Below are positions 16,968 to 25,292 of a stretch of 64,000 nt of DNA, one piece after another. How positions within the stretch are numbered: the stretch's first letter is position 1; each line of letters opens with the position of its first letter. This stretch comes from Pseudidiomarina donghaiensis (GTDB lineage Bacteria; Pseudomonadota; Gammaproteobacteria; Enterobacterales; Alteromonadaceae). Made by a program: the position numbers and the translations under genes. The stretch is taken from assembly GCF_900116895.1 (NCBI RefSeq), contig NZ_FPCF01000006.1, forward strand, positions 1-64,000, read 5' to 3'. Under the pieces are notes generated by a model. That model did no database searches and was not told the origin of the DNA. It saw only the letters and a list, made by a program, of their open reading frames with translations.

Positions 16968-18077
16968 TCAGCTCGGTACCAGTGCATACCGAGTGCTACG
17001 CCCACCACCAGGAAGCTTTTCGAGCAGACCTTGGTTAACTAATTCACTTAAGTGCCGTGTTGCCGTTGCTTTACTCACTTTGGCAACGCGCAAGTACTGC
17101 GTGGCGTTAATGCCTTGTTCAAAGTCTCCGTCTAGCATACGGTTCAGCACTTTGCGCTGGGGCTCTAATAATGCTTTGTCGGCATGCTTGCCCCAAAATT
17201 GGGTTTTAAATAGAGTTTTATCAATTTTCGTCATTGCCCCTTGCACTGCAAGAATTAGTGTTTGTACGAACCAGACGAGCCAGTCGGTAATGTCAACGCC
17301 GCCCTTTTGCGTGCGCTCAAGCACCTCGTAGTAAGCATTTCGGTGCGCAAGAATGGCCTCAGACATAGCAAATAAGCGAACACTATTTTGGTCGGCCTGG
17401 GCTAGAGCGCGGTCGGTTAAGGCTCGAACAATACGGCCGTTGCCGTCTTCAAACGGGTGAATGGTCACAAACCAAAGATGCGCTATGCCGGCGCGAAGCA
17501 AAGGGTCATTTGTGCTGGTGGCGGTATTATTAAACCAATTAATAAAGTGCTCTAACTCGCTGTTTAGTGCTGCGCGTGGTGGGGCTTCAAAGTGTATTTT
17601 GGGCTTGTGTATGGGCCCTGAAATAATTTGCATGGGGGCATTGCCGCGCAGCATACCCGGCTTTACTTTTTGCAGTAGCGAGTCTTGCCCTTGAAACAAC
17701 CACTGATGCCATTGCAACAAGGTTTGCATGGACAAAGGCCGCTGCCACTCGGTTACCGCATCGCGCATTAAACTTGCCAAACCTTCGCTTTGCTCAGATA
17801 CCCGCACTGGGTTTTGATCATCTATACCAAGTTGTCGTGCAAGTGATGAACGCACACTATAGACATCAACCTTTTCGCTTTCTATTGCCGAAGACGCAAC
17901 AATATTGGTTAGCAAGGCGTCAAGCGTAAACTCTTCATAGCCTTCAACCGCAGCCATGCGCCCTTTAAGCTGGCCAAGACAGTCATACGCGCGGCGCAGC
18001 AGCGGCTGCAGCGCCGTGTTTTGCCACTTAAAGTTGGTCCATTCTGGGTGTTGCCATAGCCATTGTTGTACGTGCAT
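16968..18077 (-). CDS. fic: Fic-domain AMP-transferase with DUF4172 N-terminus and C-terminal HTH
   Basis: 369 aa. Fic proteins transfer AMP to target hydroxyl groups. The active-site motif HPFEDGNGR is complete at residues 207-215. The N-terminal DUF4172 region (QQWLWQHPEWTNFKWQ) holds the inhibitory helix motif SSAIES at 62-67. The inhibitory Glu66 is present, but the following Gly/Asn of the consensus is Ser. The last 60 residues form a winged HTH (YLRVAKVSKATATRHLSELVNQGLL). It is a class II, self-inhibited Fic; the HTH suggests a link to transcription. An orphan antitoxin-like gene lies upstream. Confidence 0.9.
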   Translation of the reverse strand: MHVQQWLWQHPEWTNFKWQNTALQPLLRRAYDCLGQLKGRMAAVEGYEEFTLDALLTNIVASSAIESEKVDVYSVRSSLARQLGIDDQNPVRVSEQSEGLASLMRDAVTEWQRPLSMQTLLQWHQWLFQGQDSLLQKVKPGMLRGNAPMQIISGPIHKPKIHFEAPPRAALNSELEHFINWFNNTATSTNDPLLRAGIAHLWFVTIHPFEDGNGRIVRALTDRALAQADQNSVRLFAMSEAILAHRNAYYEVLERTQKGGVDITDWLVWFVQTLILAVQGAMTKIDKTLFKTQFWGKHADKALLEPQRKVLNRMLDGDFEQGINATQYLRVAKVSKATATRHLSELVNQGLLEKLPGGGRSTRYALVPS

Positions 18078-18195
18078 CTCGGTCGATTTCTCGTGTTAAA
18101 GCCAATGCGCCGAATACTCAACTTATTCGGCTCATCACATGAGCCAAATAATAGAAGTAATCGGCTCATTGTGCAACTTTTATGCACTTTGGTGG

Positions 18196-18504
18196 CTATA
18201 TAAGCACTTCAATGCCCTTTTTATCAATCACGTGTAATAAACGAAGTGCCGCCCCCTGCGGTTTGGATTTACCTTGTTCCCACTTTTGGACACTCTCACT
18301 GCTCATATTAAGCACTGTTGCCAGAACAGCTTGGCTGATCCGCTCTTTTTCCCGGATGTGCTTTATTTTCTCTGGCGTCATTTCGTCTTGTTTAGCGCTC
18401 ATTGCCAGCGCATCTATTTTGCGCATCGTTATCTTGTCTAGTATTCCATTGTTATGAAATCGCTGGGCCATTTCAGCCAAGCTCGTTAATCTATTGTCAG
18501 TCAT
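18196..18504 (-). CDS. orphan HigA/NadS-type HTH protein
   Basis: 102 aa. The N-terminal half is helical and acidic/basic; the HTH at about 45-100 reads IKHIREKERISQAVLATVLNMSSESVQKWEQGKSKPQGAALRLLHVI, typical of HigA-2/NadS antitoxins that pair with a RelE-like toxin encoded just upstream. Upstream (18505-18713) there is room for no such toxin on either strand, so it is an orphan. The Fic gene starts 118 nt downstream in the same direction, and regulation of Fic by this protein is possible. Confidence 0.8.
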   Translation of the reverse strand: MTDNRLTSLAEMAQRFHNNGILDKITMRKIDALAMSAKQDEMTPEKIKHIREKERISQAVLATVLNMSSESVQKWEQGKSKPQGAALRLLHVIDKKGIEVLI

Positions 18505-18713
18505 ACATCACCTCGCGTAACAGGCCATCGACCAAAAACTATGGTACACATTACTACACTTTGTATTTTCTAATCAATAAATGAGAATAGCCTACTTTTT
18601 ATGCTCGAGTGCGCAATTAACTGTATGTATTACGATTGAACTGCATCATGACTTACGTTGGTGAATTTAATGGTGGTACATTAAAGCTGACCTAACCAAC
18701 TGGAACTACCTTG

Positions 18714-19490
18714 ATGCACCAACCCTCTATTTTCATCACCGGCGCGGCCGCCGGTATTGGCAAAGCCACCGCGCTACGGTTTTTAGCTGGCGGCTGGCGG
18801 GTTGGTGCTTTTGATATAGATGCCCAAGGTTTAGAGAGCTTGGCTAACGCAGCCGCGGCTATGGGTTGTGGCGAGTTATTGATAACTGGCCAGCTAGATG
18901 TGACGAATAACGATAGCTGGCAAGCGACTATGGCTGAATTTACCGAGCACACGGGCGGCAGCCTGACGGTGCTGTTTAACAATGCTGGCATTCTGGTTTC
19001 CGGGCCCTTGGCCGAACAAAGCTTGGAGGCCCAGCAACGGCTCATTCAGATAAATGTGCAGGGCGTGTTAGCCGGCTGCTATTTGGCGCGGCCGTATTTG
19101 GCTAAAGGCTCGCGGGTAATCAACATGAGTTCGGCCAGCGCCATTTATGGCCAGCCTTCGTTGGCGGCCTATTCAACCAGCAAGTTTGCCGTACGCGGGC
19201 TGACTGAAGCTTTAAGCCTAGAGTGGGAAAATGCCGGTATTCAAGTGATGGATGTGATGCCCCTGTTTGTGCAAACCAACCTGGTTACTAACATGAACGC
19301 CAGTAGCATTCGCCGCTTAGGCGTACGCCTAACACCGGCCGATATTGCGCTGACCGTGTGGCGCATGGCGCACTATCGCGGCAACCGCGTGCATTGGGCG
19401 GTGGGCCTGCAAACCAAACTCATGGTGTTTGCTAGCAAGCTAACGCCAGCCTGGTTGTTGCGACTGAGTAACAAGTGGATCGCGGGCTAA
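18714..19490 (+). CDS. short-chain dehydrogenase/reductase (SDR)
   Basis: 258 aa classical SDR. The NAD(P) motif TGAAAGIGKATA is at about 9-20, NNAGI near 87 (motif NNAG), catalytic Ser in NMSSASAIYG and the YSTSK catalytic Tyr/Lys near 153-157. The substrate is unknown; the family includes steroid, fatty-acyl and acetoin-type reductases. The frame extends to a TTG at 18711, but the ATG at 18714 is the natural start. It is convergent with the SRAP gene, overlapping by 4 nt. Confidence 0.88.
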   Translation: MHQPSIFITGAAAGIGKATALRFLAGGWRVGAFDIDAQGLESLANAAAAMGCGELLITGQLDVTNNDSWQATMAEFTEHTGGSLTVLFNNAGILVSGPLAEQSLEAQQRLIQINVQGVLAGCYLARPYLAKGSRVINMSSASAIYGQPSLAAYSTSKFAVRGLTEALSLEWENAGIQVMDVMPLFVQTNLVTNMNASSIRRLGVRLTPADIALTVWRMAHYRGNRVHWAVGLQTKLMVFASKLTPAWLLRLSNKWIAG

Positions 19491-20068
19491 GCAGAAATAA
19501 CTAAATCAATATCTTGCGGGGCCTGCAGTAGCGGCGCCAGCGCGTCGGCTTCGCTATTTAGCCAAAACTCTACTTCGCTGGGGCGAATAAGCAGCGGCAT
19601 GCGGTGATGGTATTGAACGCACTGCGCGGTGGGGGCGGTGGTTAGGGTAACTAGCTGTGCTTGATGCACTCGGTGCGGAAAGTAAATGCCGGCCATGTAA
19701 AGTGGCTGATTATGCGCTTCAGCAAATAGGTATTTAGTTTTTCGGGGTTGCCCCTCTTCTTGCTGCCATTCATACCAACCGCTGCACGGCACCACACACC
19801 GAAACTCTTTGAATGCGCGCTTAAACGTCGGCTTGGTTACCACGCCTTCGGCTTGGGCATTGATGATGATGCGCTTAGACCATTCCGGCTGAATACCCCA
19901 TAGCGTGTTTAGCTGGTGCAAGCCATTGTGGTTTATCGGCGTGGTAATTGTAGCCACCATTTGCGTTGGCCGCAGATCGTGATTGGTTGGCGTGGCAAAC
20001 TTAAAGCCCAGCTGCTCGGTTACCAACTGGCATAACGGGTCACTAACTACGTTAAGTCTTCCGCACAT
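19487..20068 (-). CDS. yedK: SRAP/YedK (HMCES-type) abasic-site crosslinking protein
   Basis: 193 aa. SRAP proteins shield abasic sites in single-stranded DNA by forming a thiazolidine link through Cys2, which is present here (MCGRLNVV). Other signatures are LRPTQMVATI, the PTFKRAFKEFRCVVPCSGWYEWQ block containing the catalytic-glutamate region, and the late HHRMPLLIRP motif with its conserved histidine. No extra domain is present. It should act in replication-coupled repair. Confidence 0.93.
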   Translation of the reverse strand: MCGRLNVVSDPLCQLVTEQLGFKFATPTNHDLRPTQMVATITTPINHNGLHQLNTLWGIQPEWSKRIIINAQAEGVVTKPTFKRAFKEFRCVVPCSGWYEWQQEEGQPRKTKYLFAEAHNQPLYMAGIYFPHRVHQAQLVTLTTAPTAQCVQYHHRMPLLIRPSEVEFWLNSEADALAPLLQAPQDIDLVISA

Positions 20069-20107
20069 GGTTTCCCCTTATGTTGAAACTTGTTGTGTTC
20101 GAAGAAT

Positions 20108-20446
20108 CTATTTAAAAGCATATATGGCAGGCTCTTTACTGTTTACTTGGTTGTTCGAATGCGAAACCCAAGCATCAGGATCGTTACGGACATGAAACAC
20201 AGCTGTGACGATTGTGCGGTCACCATCAATAAAATAAAGAATTCTGTAAGGAAACCGACGTATAGAGGCTAGACGAAAATCATCGTGGGCTAATTTATAT
20301 ATAAGTGGAAAGCAACGAATTCGCTCAAGAGCCTCCTCAACACATGACAGAAAGTCACGCCCCAGCCCCGGAACCAATCGCTCATACAACATAAAATGCT
20401 GTTGAATATCGTACTCAGCCTCAGGCTGAATTATAAGCGTGAACAA
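20108..20446 (-). CDS. ParE/RelE-superfamily toxin
   Basis: 112 aa. The opening LIIQPEAEYDIQQHFMLYERLVPGLGRDFLSCVEEALERI and the strand pair FRLASIRRFPYRILYFIDGDRTIVTAVFHVRNDPDAW are diagnostic of ParE-like toxins (gyrase poisons or RNA interferases by subgroup). The start is a TTG at 20446, three bases after the antitoxin stop and without its own strong binding site, so translation should be coupled. The C-terminal tail of about 20 residues is longer than usual. Confidence 0.85.
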   Translation of the reverse strand: MFTLIIQPEAEYDIQQHFMLYERLVPGLGRDFLSCVEEALERIRCFPLIYKLAHDDFRLASIRRFPYRILYFIDGDRTIVTAVFHVRNDPDAWVSHSNNQVNSKEPAIYAFK

Positions 20447-20448
20447 GG

Positions 20449-20655
20449 CTATTCAGCTTGAGTTAAAATTCGACTTTTTACGTCCTCCCAAGCAGAACCA
20501 GCATTTTTATCAAGTTTATATGCCTCGCGACGTTGGGTTAGCTCCGTAATTTGGTTTGGTGTGATAGCGAGATCGACATTCTCCGCAACCACACTGTCCC
20601 AAAGCGCTTCAGCAAGGTTGATTCGCTCAGAAACCGTGAGATCTTGTATTTTCAT
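20449..20655 (-). CDS. addiction module antitoxin (TIGR02574-like)
   Basis: 68 aa, helical and acidic. The layout LTVSERINLAEALWDSVVAE...ITPNQITELTQRREAYKLDKNAGSAWEDVKSRI matches the addiction-module component family that accompanies ParE-like toxins. It neutralises the toxin encoded 2 nt downstream. The start ATG at 20655 is preceded by AAGGAATCAAGATA. It belongs to the class of antitoxins without an obvious DNA-binding domain, so regulation of the pair is unclear. Confidence 0.88.
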   Translation of the reverse strand: MKIQDLTVSERINLAEALWDSVVAENVDLAITPNQITELTQRREAYKLDKNAGSAWEDVKSRILTQAE

Positions 20656-20829
20656 TATCTTGATTCCTTATAACTTTTTGCAAAATTCTTTAGCTAACAG
20701 TTTAGCACTGGGTTCGCTGCATCGCGAAAGTCATAGACGCAATTTCAATTACGACATTTCTCATAATACTTACATGAGGGTTCACAATCAGCCGTCGCAA
20801 TGTGGACGCGTATGCCTTTTGGAGGCCCC

Positions 20830-20985
20830 CTATAGCGGCGCGGGCCGATGTATGCCGTAGCCCTGGCCATAATGAATAGACTTCACAATGGTTTCGCCAA
20901 TAGGCCGGCTGCGAATATTGGTAATAAACTCACCCTCTATTTTTATAAACTTAATGGGTAACATAAAGCCGGTTACTACCAGCTA
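20830..20985 (-). pseudogene. relic of an EAL-domain (c-di-GMP phosphodiesterase) protein
   Basis: Reading the minus strand gives MLPIKFIKIEGEFI, then RPIGETIVKSIH, then directly YGQGYGIHRPAPL and a stop. The first part matches the EAL-domain segment around LPxDxIKIDGxFI and the last part the family C-terminus (QGYGIARPxPL), but roughly 60 intervening residues are absent and the frame is closed upstream by a stop near 20986. This is an eroded fragment in the 420-bp gap between the toxin-antitoxin pair and rlmA; the remainder of that gap shows nothing else. Confidence 0.55.
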
Positions 20986-21075
20986 CTGCAAGATGTGTGC
21001 AATACTGCAAACCATTACATTAACGAGCCATGATGCAATTATCTTATGGCTAGCCAAGCAACTTGAGCTATCGAA

Positions 21076-21933
21076 ATGTTTACTCTTAACTGCCCTATCT
21101 GCGCGCAACCACTACTTTGTGATAATTCTCATCGGTCATGGCGCTGCGACAACGGCCACAGCTTTGATGTGGCGAAGCAAGGCTACGTTAATTTGTTGCC
21201 GGTACAGAACAAACGTTCAAAAGACCCCGGCGACAGCAAAGCCATGGTGCAAGCTCGCGCTGAGTTTTTGCGTGCCAAGTATTATCAGCCATTGGCCGAC
21301 AAAATCGCTCAGGTAGTGCTAAACGGTAAGCCGCAAACGCTGCTTGATGCGGGGTGTGGTGAGGGCTATTACCTGCGCGAACTCTTGGCCCAGGCCGATT
21401 TGCGCCAGCAGTCGTTGAACTGCGTTGGCTTAGATATTTCTAAATGGGCGGTGCTGTCTGCTGCAAAACAAGCTGCTGCCACACTGTCGGCTTCCACACA
21501 AGAGCCGCGAGTGACTTGGTTGGTGGCCTCAAACAGCCAAATTCCACTACCAACAGACAGTGTGGACACGCTGCTGTGTTTATTCGGATTTCCGGTTTCG
21601 GCTGAATTTAAGCGCGTGCTGAAACCCGGTGGCCGTTTAATTATGGTCGACCCGGCCAGTGAGCACCTGCTCGAACTCAAGCAAATTATTTATCCGCAAG
21701 TGAACAGTAAGCCCGAACAACTGCCGGTGCCGGCCGACACTTGGCAACTGGCCGACGAGCAGCGTTTAACCTTTGCTTTAGAAATTACCGAACGCGAGCA
21801 TATTCAGCACTTGCTCACCATGACGCCGCACCTGTACCGCGCTAGCAGCGAAGGCCGCGCGCGGGCTGCTGCACTGGAGCACATAACCGTGACTGCCGAT
21901 ATGTGGGTGCGCACATTTGTGTCGGTGGATTAG
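21076..21933 (+). CDS. rlmA: 23S rRNA (guanine-N1)-methyltransferase RlmA
   Basis: 285 aa. An N-terminal zinc finger (CPIC at 6-9, then RCDNGHSFD) recognises 23S rRNA helix 35; HSFDVAKQGYVNLLPVQ is a family hallmark. The SAM site LLDAGCGEGYYLREL follows at about 92-106, and the C-terminal FGFPVSAEFKRVLKPGGRLIMVDP is typical. It methylates G745 in the E. coli numbering. Length and all motifs fit the intact enzyme. Confidence 0.95.
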   Translation: MFTLNCPICAQPLLCDNSHRSWRCDNGHSFDVAKQGYVNLLPVQNKRSKDPGDSKAMVQARAEFLRAKYYQPLADKIAQVVLNGKPQTLLDAGCGEGYYLRELLAQADLRQQSLNCVGLDISKWAVLSAAKQAAATLSASTQEPRVTWLVASNSQIPLPTDSVDTLLCLFGFPVSAEFKRVLKPGGRLIMVDPASEHLLELKQIIYPQVNSKPEQLPVPADTWQLADEQRLTFALEITEREHIQHLLTMTPHLYRASSEGRARAAALEHITVTADMWVRTFVSVD

Positions 21934-21988
21934 CATTGCTGACGGCTAAAAATTAACTAGAATGGATTTATGTTTGCTGGAGGCGGCT

Positions 21989-22681
21989 ATGCTACTTATT
22001 CACGAAACCTTGTTAGACCTGCACGTGGTACTAGGTGCATTGGCGTTGATACTATTTTGGATACCCATTCTAGCGCGCAAAGGCGGCCCTACCCACCTTC
22101 GCTACGGCAAAATTTACGTGTGGCTTATGTACATTGTGGCCGTTTCTGGCATTGCTATGTCGGTTATGGTGTTAGTGAACCCGGGCTACTTGAAGCCAAA
22201 CGCTTCGCTTACTGCGGTTTATCAGTTTTATAGCTTGCTGCTATTTTTGTCGGCTCTAACTTTTGTAAGCGTACGCCATGCCATGCTGGTGCTTAAGCAT
22301 AAAACCGACACCTCGGTGTTTCGGCGCTTTGATTTTTTATGGATGCCGGCGACACTAGTAGGCGGCGGCATTGCCCTGCTTATTGTTGCAGCGAGCTCTA
22401 GCTCAACGCTTATTCTGCACTGTGTATTCGGCGGACTAGGAGTGTTTATTGGCGCTAGCATGGGCCATTTTGCATTCAGGAAGAATCCACCCCGCAAGGT
22501 TTGGTTAACCGAGCATATTGGCGCCATTATCGGCTCTGGCATAGCCGCCTACACCGCATTTTTAGCCTTCGGCGCCCGCCATTGGCTTAGCGTTTTAGGC
22601 GACTGGCAGTTAGCCGCCTGGATACTTCCCAGCGTTGTCGGCACCGCAGGCATTGTTTGGGCAACCCGCCGCTGGGGGTGA
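21989..22681 (+). CDS. multi-pass membrane protein of unknown function
   Basis: 230 aa with about seven hydrophobic helices (LHVVLGALALILFWIPILA, IYVWLMYIVAVSGIAMSVMVL, YSLLLFLSALTFVSV, MPATLVGGGIALLIVAAS and others), loosely like DUF2306-type proteins. Conserved-looking histidines sit in helices (LHVVLG, TEHIGAIIGSG). I chose the ATG at 21989, which has GGAGGCGGCT upstream, over an ATG at 21962. The stop at 22679-22681 lies 2 bp before a copy of the yicC 3' end, so before the island arrived this gene was convergent with yicC. Confidence 0.65.
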   Translation: MLLIHETLLDLHVVLGALALILFWIPILARKGGPTHLRYGKIYVWLMYIVAVSGIAMSVMVLVNPGYLKPNASLTAVYQFYSLLLFLSALTFVSVRHAMLVLKHKTDTSVFRRFDFLWMPATLVGGGIALLIVAASSSSTLILHCVFGGLGVFIGASMGHFAFRKNPPRKVWLTEHIGAIIGSGIAAYTAFLAFGARHWLSVLGDWQLAAWILPSVVGTAGIVWATRRWG

Positions 22682-22683
22682 CA

Positions 22684-22708
22684 GGTTATTCGATGTTCTA
22701 GATCTGCT
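22684..22708 (+). repeat. left attachment-like direct repeat (copy of yicC 3' end)
   Basis: Twenty-four of 25 bases match 27372-27396, the end of yicC including its stop codon. Identity starts at GGTTATTCGATGTTCT and ends at GATCTGCT, with one A/G difference between, and stops sharply after that. The two copies are in direct orientation 4.7 kb apart and bracket the DRT2 island, as attL/attR do after integration into a gene end. Confidence 0.85.
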
Positions 22709-22886
22709 TGTTGAGCGATATTTAATTTTATTGAAAATTAATAAGTTGCCGGCCATTTGTCATGCTTATTGAATAAAGCTCACCGCGTTACTCACCAACC
22801 GCCGAACCTAAATGCACGCACATTAAAGCGTTCAAAATTTGACCAGGCCTTATCTTTTCGATAATTTCTAAGTCATCTAGCTTTTT

Positions 22887-22905
22887 ACTGACTTCCCTAG
22901 TCAGT
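22887..22905. repeat. short inverted repeat near the left island end
   Basis: Perfect 7-bp arms ACTGACT and AGTCAGT with a 5-bp TCCCT spacer, 46 bp upstream of the zinc-ribbon gene. It could be an operator or an attachment-arm protein site. Nothing else was found in 22709-22950. Confidence 0.35.
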
Positions 22906-22950
22906 GACAGATGTAGCTTTGTTAGGGCTTGTCTAATAAGGATAGCAACC

Positions 22951-23085
22951 ATGTCTACTACTGGCGAACAACCTGGTAAAGGCACTTACACTTGCGACAA
23001 CTGCGGCGAAAGCGTAACGCTTGATGATCACGACGATACATTGCCGCCATGTCCGCGCTGCCACGAAACTGAATACACACCTTAG
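22951..23085 (+). CDS. zinc-ribbon small protein
   Basis: 44 aa. It reads MSTTGEQPGKGTYTCDNCGE, then an acidic linker (SVTLDDHDDTLPP), then CPRCHETEYTP: two CxxC knuckles forming a rubredoxin-like zinc ribbon. TAAGGA lies 9 nt upstream of the ATG, and a hairpin terminator follows. Similar zinc-ribbon peptides are common in gammaproteobacteria and are of unknown function. It is the first gene inside the yicC island. Confidence 0.8.
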   Translation: MSTTGEQPGKGTYTCDNCGESVTLDDHDDTLPPCPRCHETEYTP

Positions 23086-23108
23086 ACAACGGATCTAAAA
23101 GTGTAATC

Positions 23109-23130
23109 AATGGGAGCTAAAGCTCCCATT
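23109..23130 (+). terminator. intrinsic terminator after the zinc-ribbon gene
   Basis: AATGGGAG and CTCCCATT pair around a CTAAAG loop and are followed by a short T-rich stretch (TTTTGC). It is well placed 23 nt after the stop codon. Confidence 0.65.
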
Positions 23131-23162
23131 TTGCTACAACGGTATTAAGGTGATAAAACCGT

Positions 23163-23936
23163 ATGGAATACTCTCTCTTTGCCGACGAAAGCGGAATTTC
23201 AAGCGCAGATAAATGTTACACAATTGGCTGTCTGCTTGTTCCATGTCAGTACCTTAAGGAGTTCGAAGTCGAGATTATCACGCTAATAGAAAGGCATAAT
23301 TTACCAACAGATCGAGAGCTCAAATGGTCACGCGTTAAAAGAAGCTACGCAGTAATTAACTTTATGATAGACGTAGTTCGCTTAATAATGTCGTCCCCTG
23401 CATCATTCATCTGCAAAGTTACGTGGAAAGAACACTACAGAAATTGGCAACGAAATGAAGAAGAAGCCTTTTATAAGTCCTATACCATGTTAATGGATTT
23501 TTGTGCTCGCCGCTTGAATTCAGAAATCAAAGCAAAAATTGATGATAAATCGGATGCATACAACAAAAGACATGAGGTTGTTGAGATAATAGCCAACCAT
23601 CAGTTGAAAGGGTTGGGACGGATCAATTCCGTTACCAAATGCGATTCTAAGGCCGAATTACTGATTCAAGTGGCCGACTTACTCACCGGTGCAGTTAATG
23701 CGTCCCATAACCTGTGGCTGACCCAAGGCAAAGCTGAAATTCATGCGGGCAAATTAGTTGCTATAAGAAAAATTGCCCAATCCTTAGGTTGGGAGCAGTT
23801 ACATCACGATACTTATCCAAATGCCGACTTCAATATCTGGCATTTCCCCTTCGAGGAATATAGAGCTCAGCCATCTACTGAACATGTTAAACCAAACTTT
23901 GATGTAAAATACACTACCCGCGACCAAGTGTCATAA
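23163..23936 (+). CDS. DUF3800 domain protein
   Basis: 257 aa. The family signature is visible at both ends: the N-terminal YSLFADESG and the C-terminal LIQVADLLTGAVN, which bring acidic residues together in an RNase H-like fold, so nuclease activity is suspected but unproven. The middle is helical with many basic residues (EHYRNWQRNEEEAFYK). DUF3800 genes are frequent in defence islands and prophages, and this one sits next to a DRT2 reverse transcriptase inside the yicC island. Confidence 0.85.
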   Translation: MEYSLFADESGISSADKCYTIGCLLVPCQYLKEFEVEIITLIERHNLPTDRELKWSRVKRSYAVINFMIDVVRLIMSSPASFICKVTWKEHYRNWQRNEEEAFYKSYTMLMDFCARRLNSEIKAKIDDKSDAYNKRHEVVEIIANHQLKGLGRINSVTKCDSKAELLIQVADLLTGAVNASHNLWLTQGKAEIHAGKLVAIRKIAQSLGWEQLHHDTYPNADFNIWHFPFEEYRAQPSTEHVKPNFDVKYTTRDQVS

Positions 23937-24010
23937 GTTACTCGGGTTTAATTAATCGCAATGTCTAGCAAAAACTCCTCAAACCGTTAGAACGAAGCCA
24001 AGTCCAGAAA

Positions 24011-25276
24011 TCAGTTGAATTCATCTATCTTCTTATTAAGCTTCCCCCAAAGTGGCTTAAGCTGACGTCTTATGGCTTTTGACTGCATTTTATTAGCAGC
24101 TCGTAGCCCATAGCGAACGAAGTTACGATTACCGAGATGACTGTATCGCTCGTAAAGCTTCTTTTTCCGGAGACGAACGTCCTCACCTTCGTCTAATTGG
24201 CTTTCGAGTGTTCTTGATACTAGTCGAATCGCTTTATTCATTCGCCCCGAGAATTTTGCCAATGCTGCTGAGCGCAGCAAAACTCTCTGCCCATCAAATG
24301 TAAACCCTAAATATTGAAGAGGTGCGTTGGCCTTTTGAACCCCGCCATATCGCCAAAACTGTCTTACTTCAGTCTTCTTGGGATTTATTGCGACGCCTAA
24401 CTTTTTAAGCTCACAGTCAGCTTGCAACTCCACACGCGCTTCGCATCCACGCTTAATGATAAAAAGCATATCGTCACAATACCTACGATAGCTGCCGCCG
24501 CACTCTTTCGCTAAAGAGCGCATTTTCTGGTCAAAGTCGATCATGTAGATATTCGACAATAATGCACTTATTGGCGTACCTTGAGGTATTCCAAAAATAA
24601 CTTTGTTAGTCGTAATTAAACCAGAATCACGAACTTGCTTTCTAAATTCAGCGGGTTTACAGATCCTTTGTCGCCCATTCCACGGATTATTTGGTGATAT
24701 CTGAAAGGCTTTATAAATCGCTTCGCGGTTACAAAATGAAAATTTCGTGAGCGATTTAAACACTGCGTAATGGTCGTTGGGAAGCTTACGTGTACCAATT
24801 ACATCGCACCACGATCTTTTCAGGTGTTGATGGTTTAAGGTGTCAAAGAATTTGGAAATATCGATTGCTACCGCCGAGCAGCGGCCCATATTACTGATCT
24901 CTGTGAAGGCATCACGTGCAAATTCGATATTGGATTTACCGAGCTTTCTGAATGCTAGAACGCATTCTGATAGCCCCAAGCTTGCTAACTTCCTCTCATA
25001 AGCTTCAGCTAAAAGCGAGGCGTAATATGAATATATGTGAGAGTCTGCATGCGCAGCGTAGGAAATATGACGAACTTTCGATTCTAACTTTAAATTACCA
25101 TTTGAATTGCGTTTCAGCTTTTTGGCGATGACGTCGTAACGAAGCAGCGGGTAAAAAGCGTGTTTTGAGACTGCCTTAGCATTTCTAACTAGCTTAGTTG
25201 CTTTAGCGGCACCGATCGGCGCATCAAAGTGGAGGTAACCTCGTCTTTTAAACCAGGTAGAATCATCCGTTGCCAT
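24011..25276 (-). CDS. drt2: DRT2-type antiviral reverse transcriptase
   Basis: 421 aa. The palm motifs are intact: AIDISKFFDTLNH (catalytic Asp139), FGIPQGTPISALLSNIYM (about 229-245), YRRYCDDML (YCDD at 266-269) and LQYLGFTFDG. The N-terminus WFKRRGYLHFD and the block HISYAAHADSHIYSYYASLL resemble my recollection of the UG2/DRT2 family, whose active site is YCDD. There is no maturase, integrase or nuclease domain, so it is not a group II intron protein. AAAGGAC precedes the ATG at 25276. Known DRT2 enzymes reverse-transcribe an upstream ncRNA by rolling circle, making concatemeric cDNA that encodes the growth-arresting Neo protein after phage infection. A matching ncRNA lies at 25293-25558. 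Confidence 0.83.
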   Translation of the reverse strand: MATDDSTWFKRRGYLHFDAPIGAAKATKLVRNAKAVSKHAFYPLLRYDVIAKKLKRNSNGNLKLESKVRHISYAAHADSHIYSYYASLLAEAYERKLASLGLSECVLAFRKLGKSNIEFARDAFTEISNMGRCSAVAIDISKFFDTLNHQHLKRSWCDVIGTRKLPNDHYAVFKSLTKFSFCNREAIYKAFQISPNNPWNGRQRICKPAEFRKQVRDSGLITTNKVIFGIPQGTPISALLSNIYMIDFDQKMRSLAKECGGSYRRYCDDMLFIIKRGCEARVELQADCELKKLGVAINPKKTEVRQFWRYGGVQKANAPLQYLGFTFDGQRVLLRSAALAKFSGRMNKAIRLVSRTLESQLDEGEDVRLRKKKLYERYSHLGNRNFVRYGLRAANKMQSKAIRRQLKPLWGKLNKKIDEFN

Positions 25277-25292
25277 GCAAAAGTCCTTTTGC

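Noticed and set aside
22788-22985. 65-aa minus-strand ORF at the left island end as an integrase remnant
   Set aside because: It has no recombinase motif, starts inside the zinc-ribbon gene and has no ribosome binding site.
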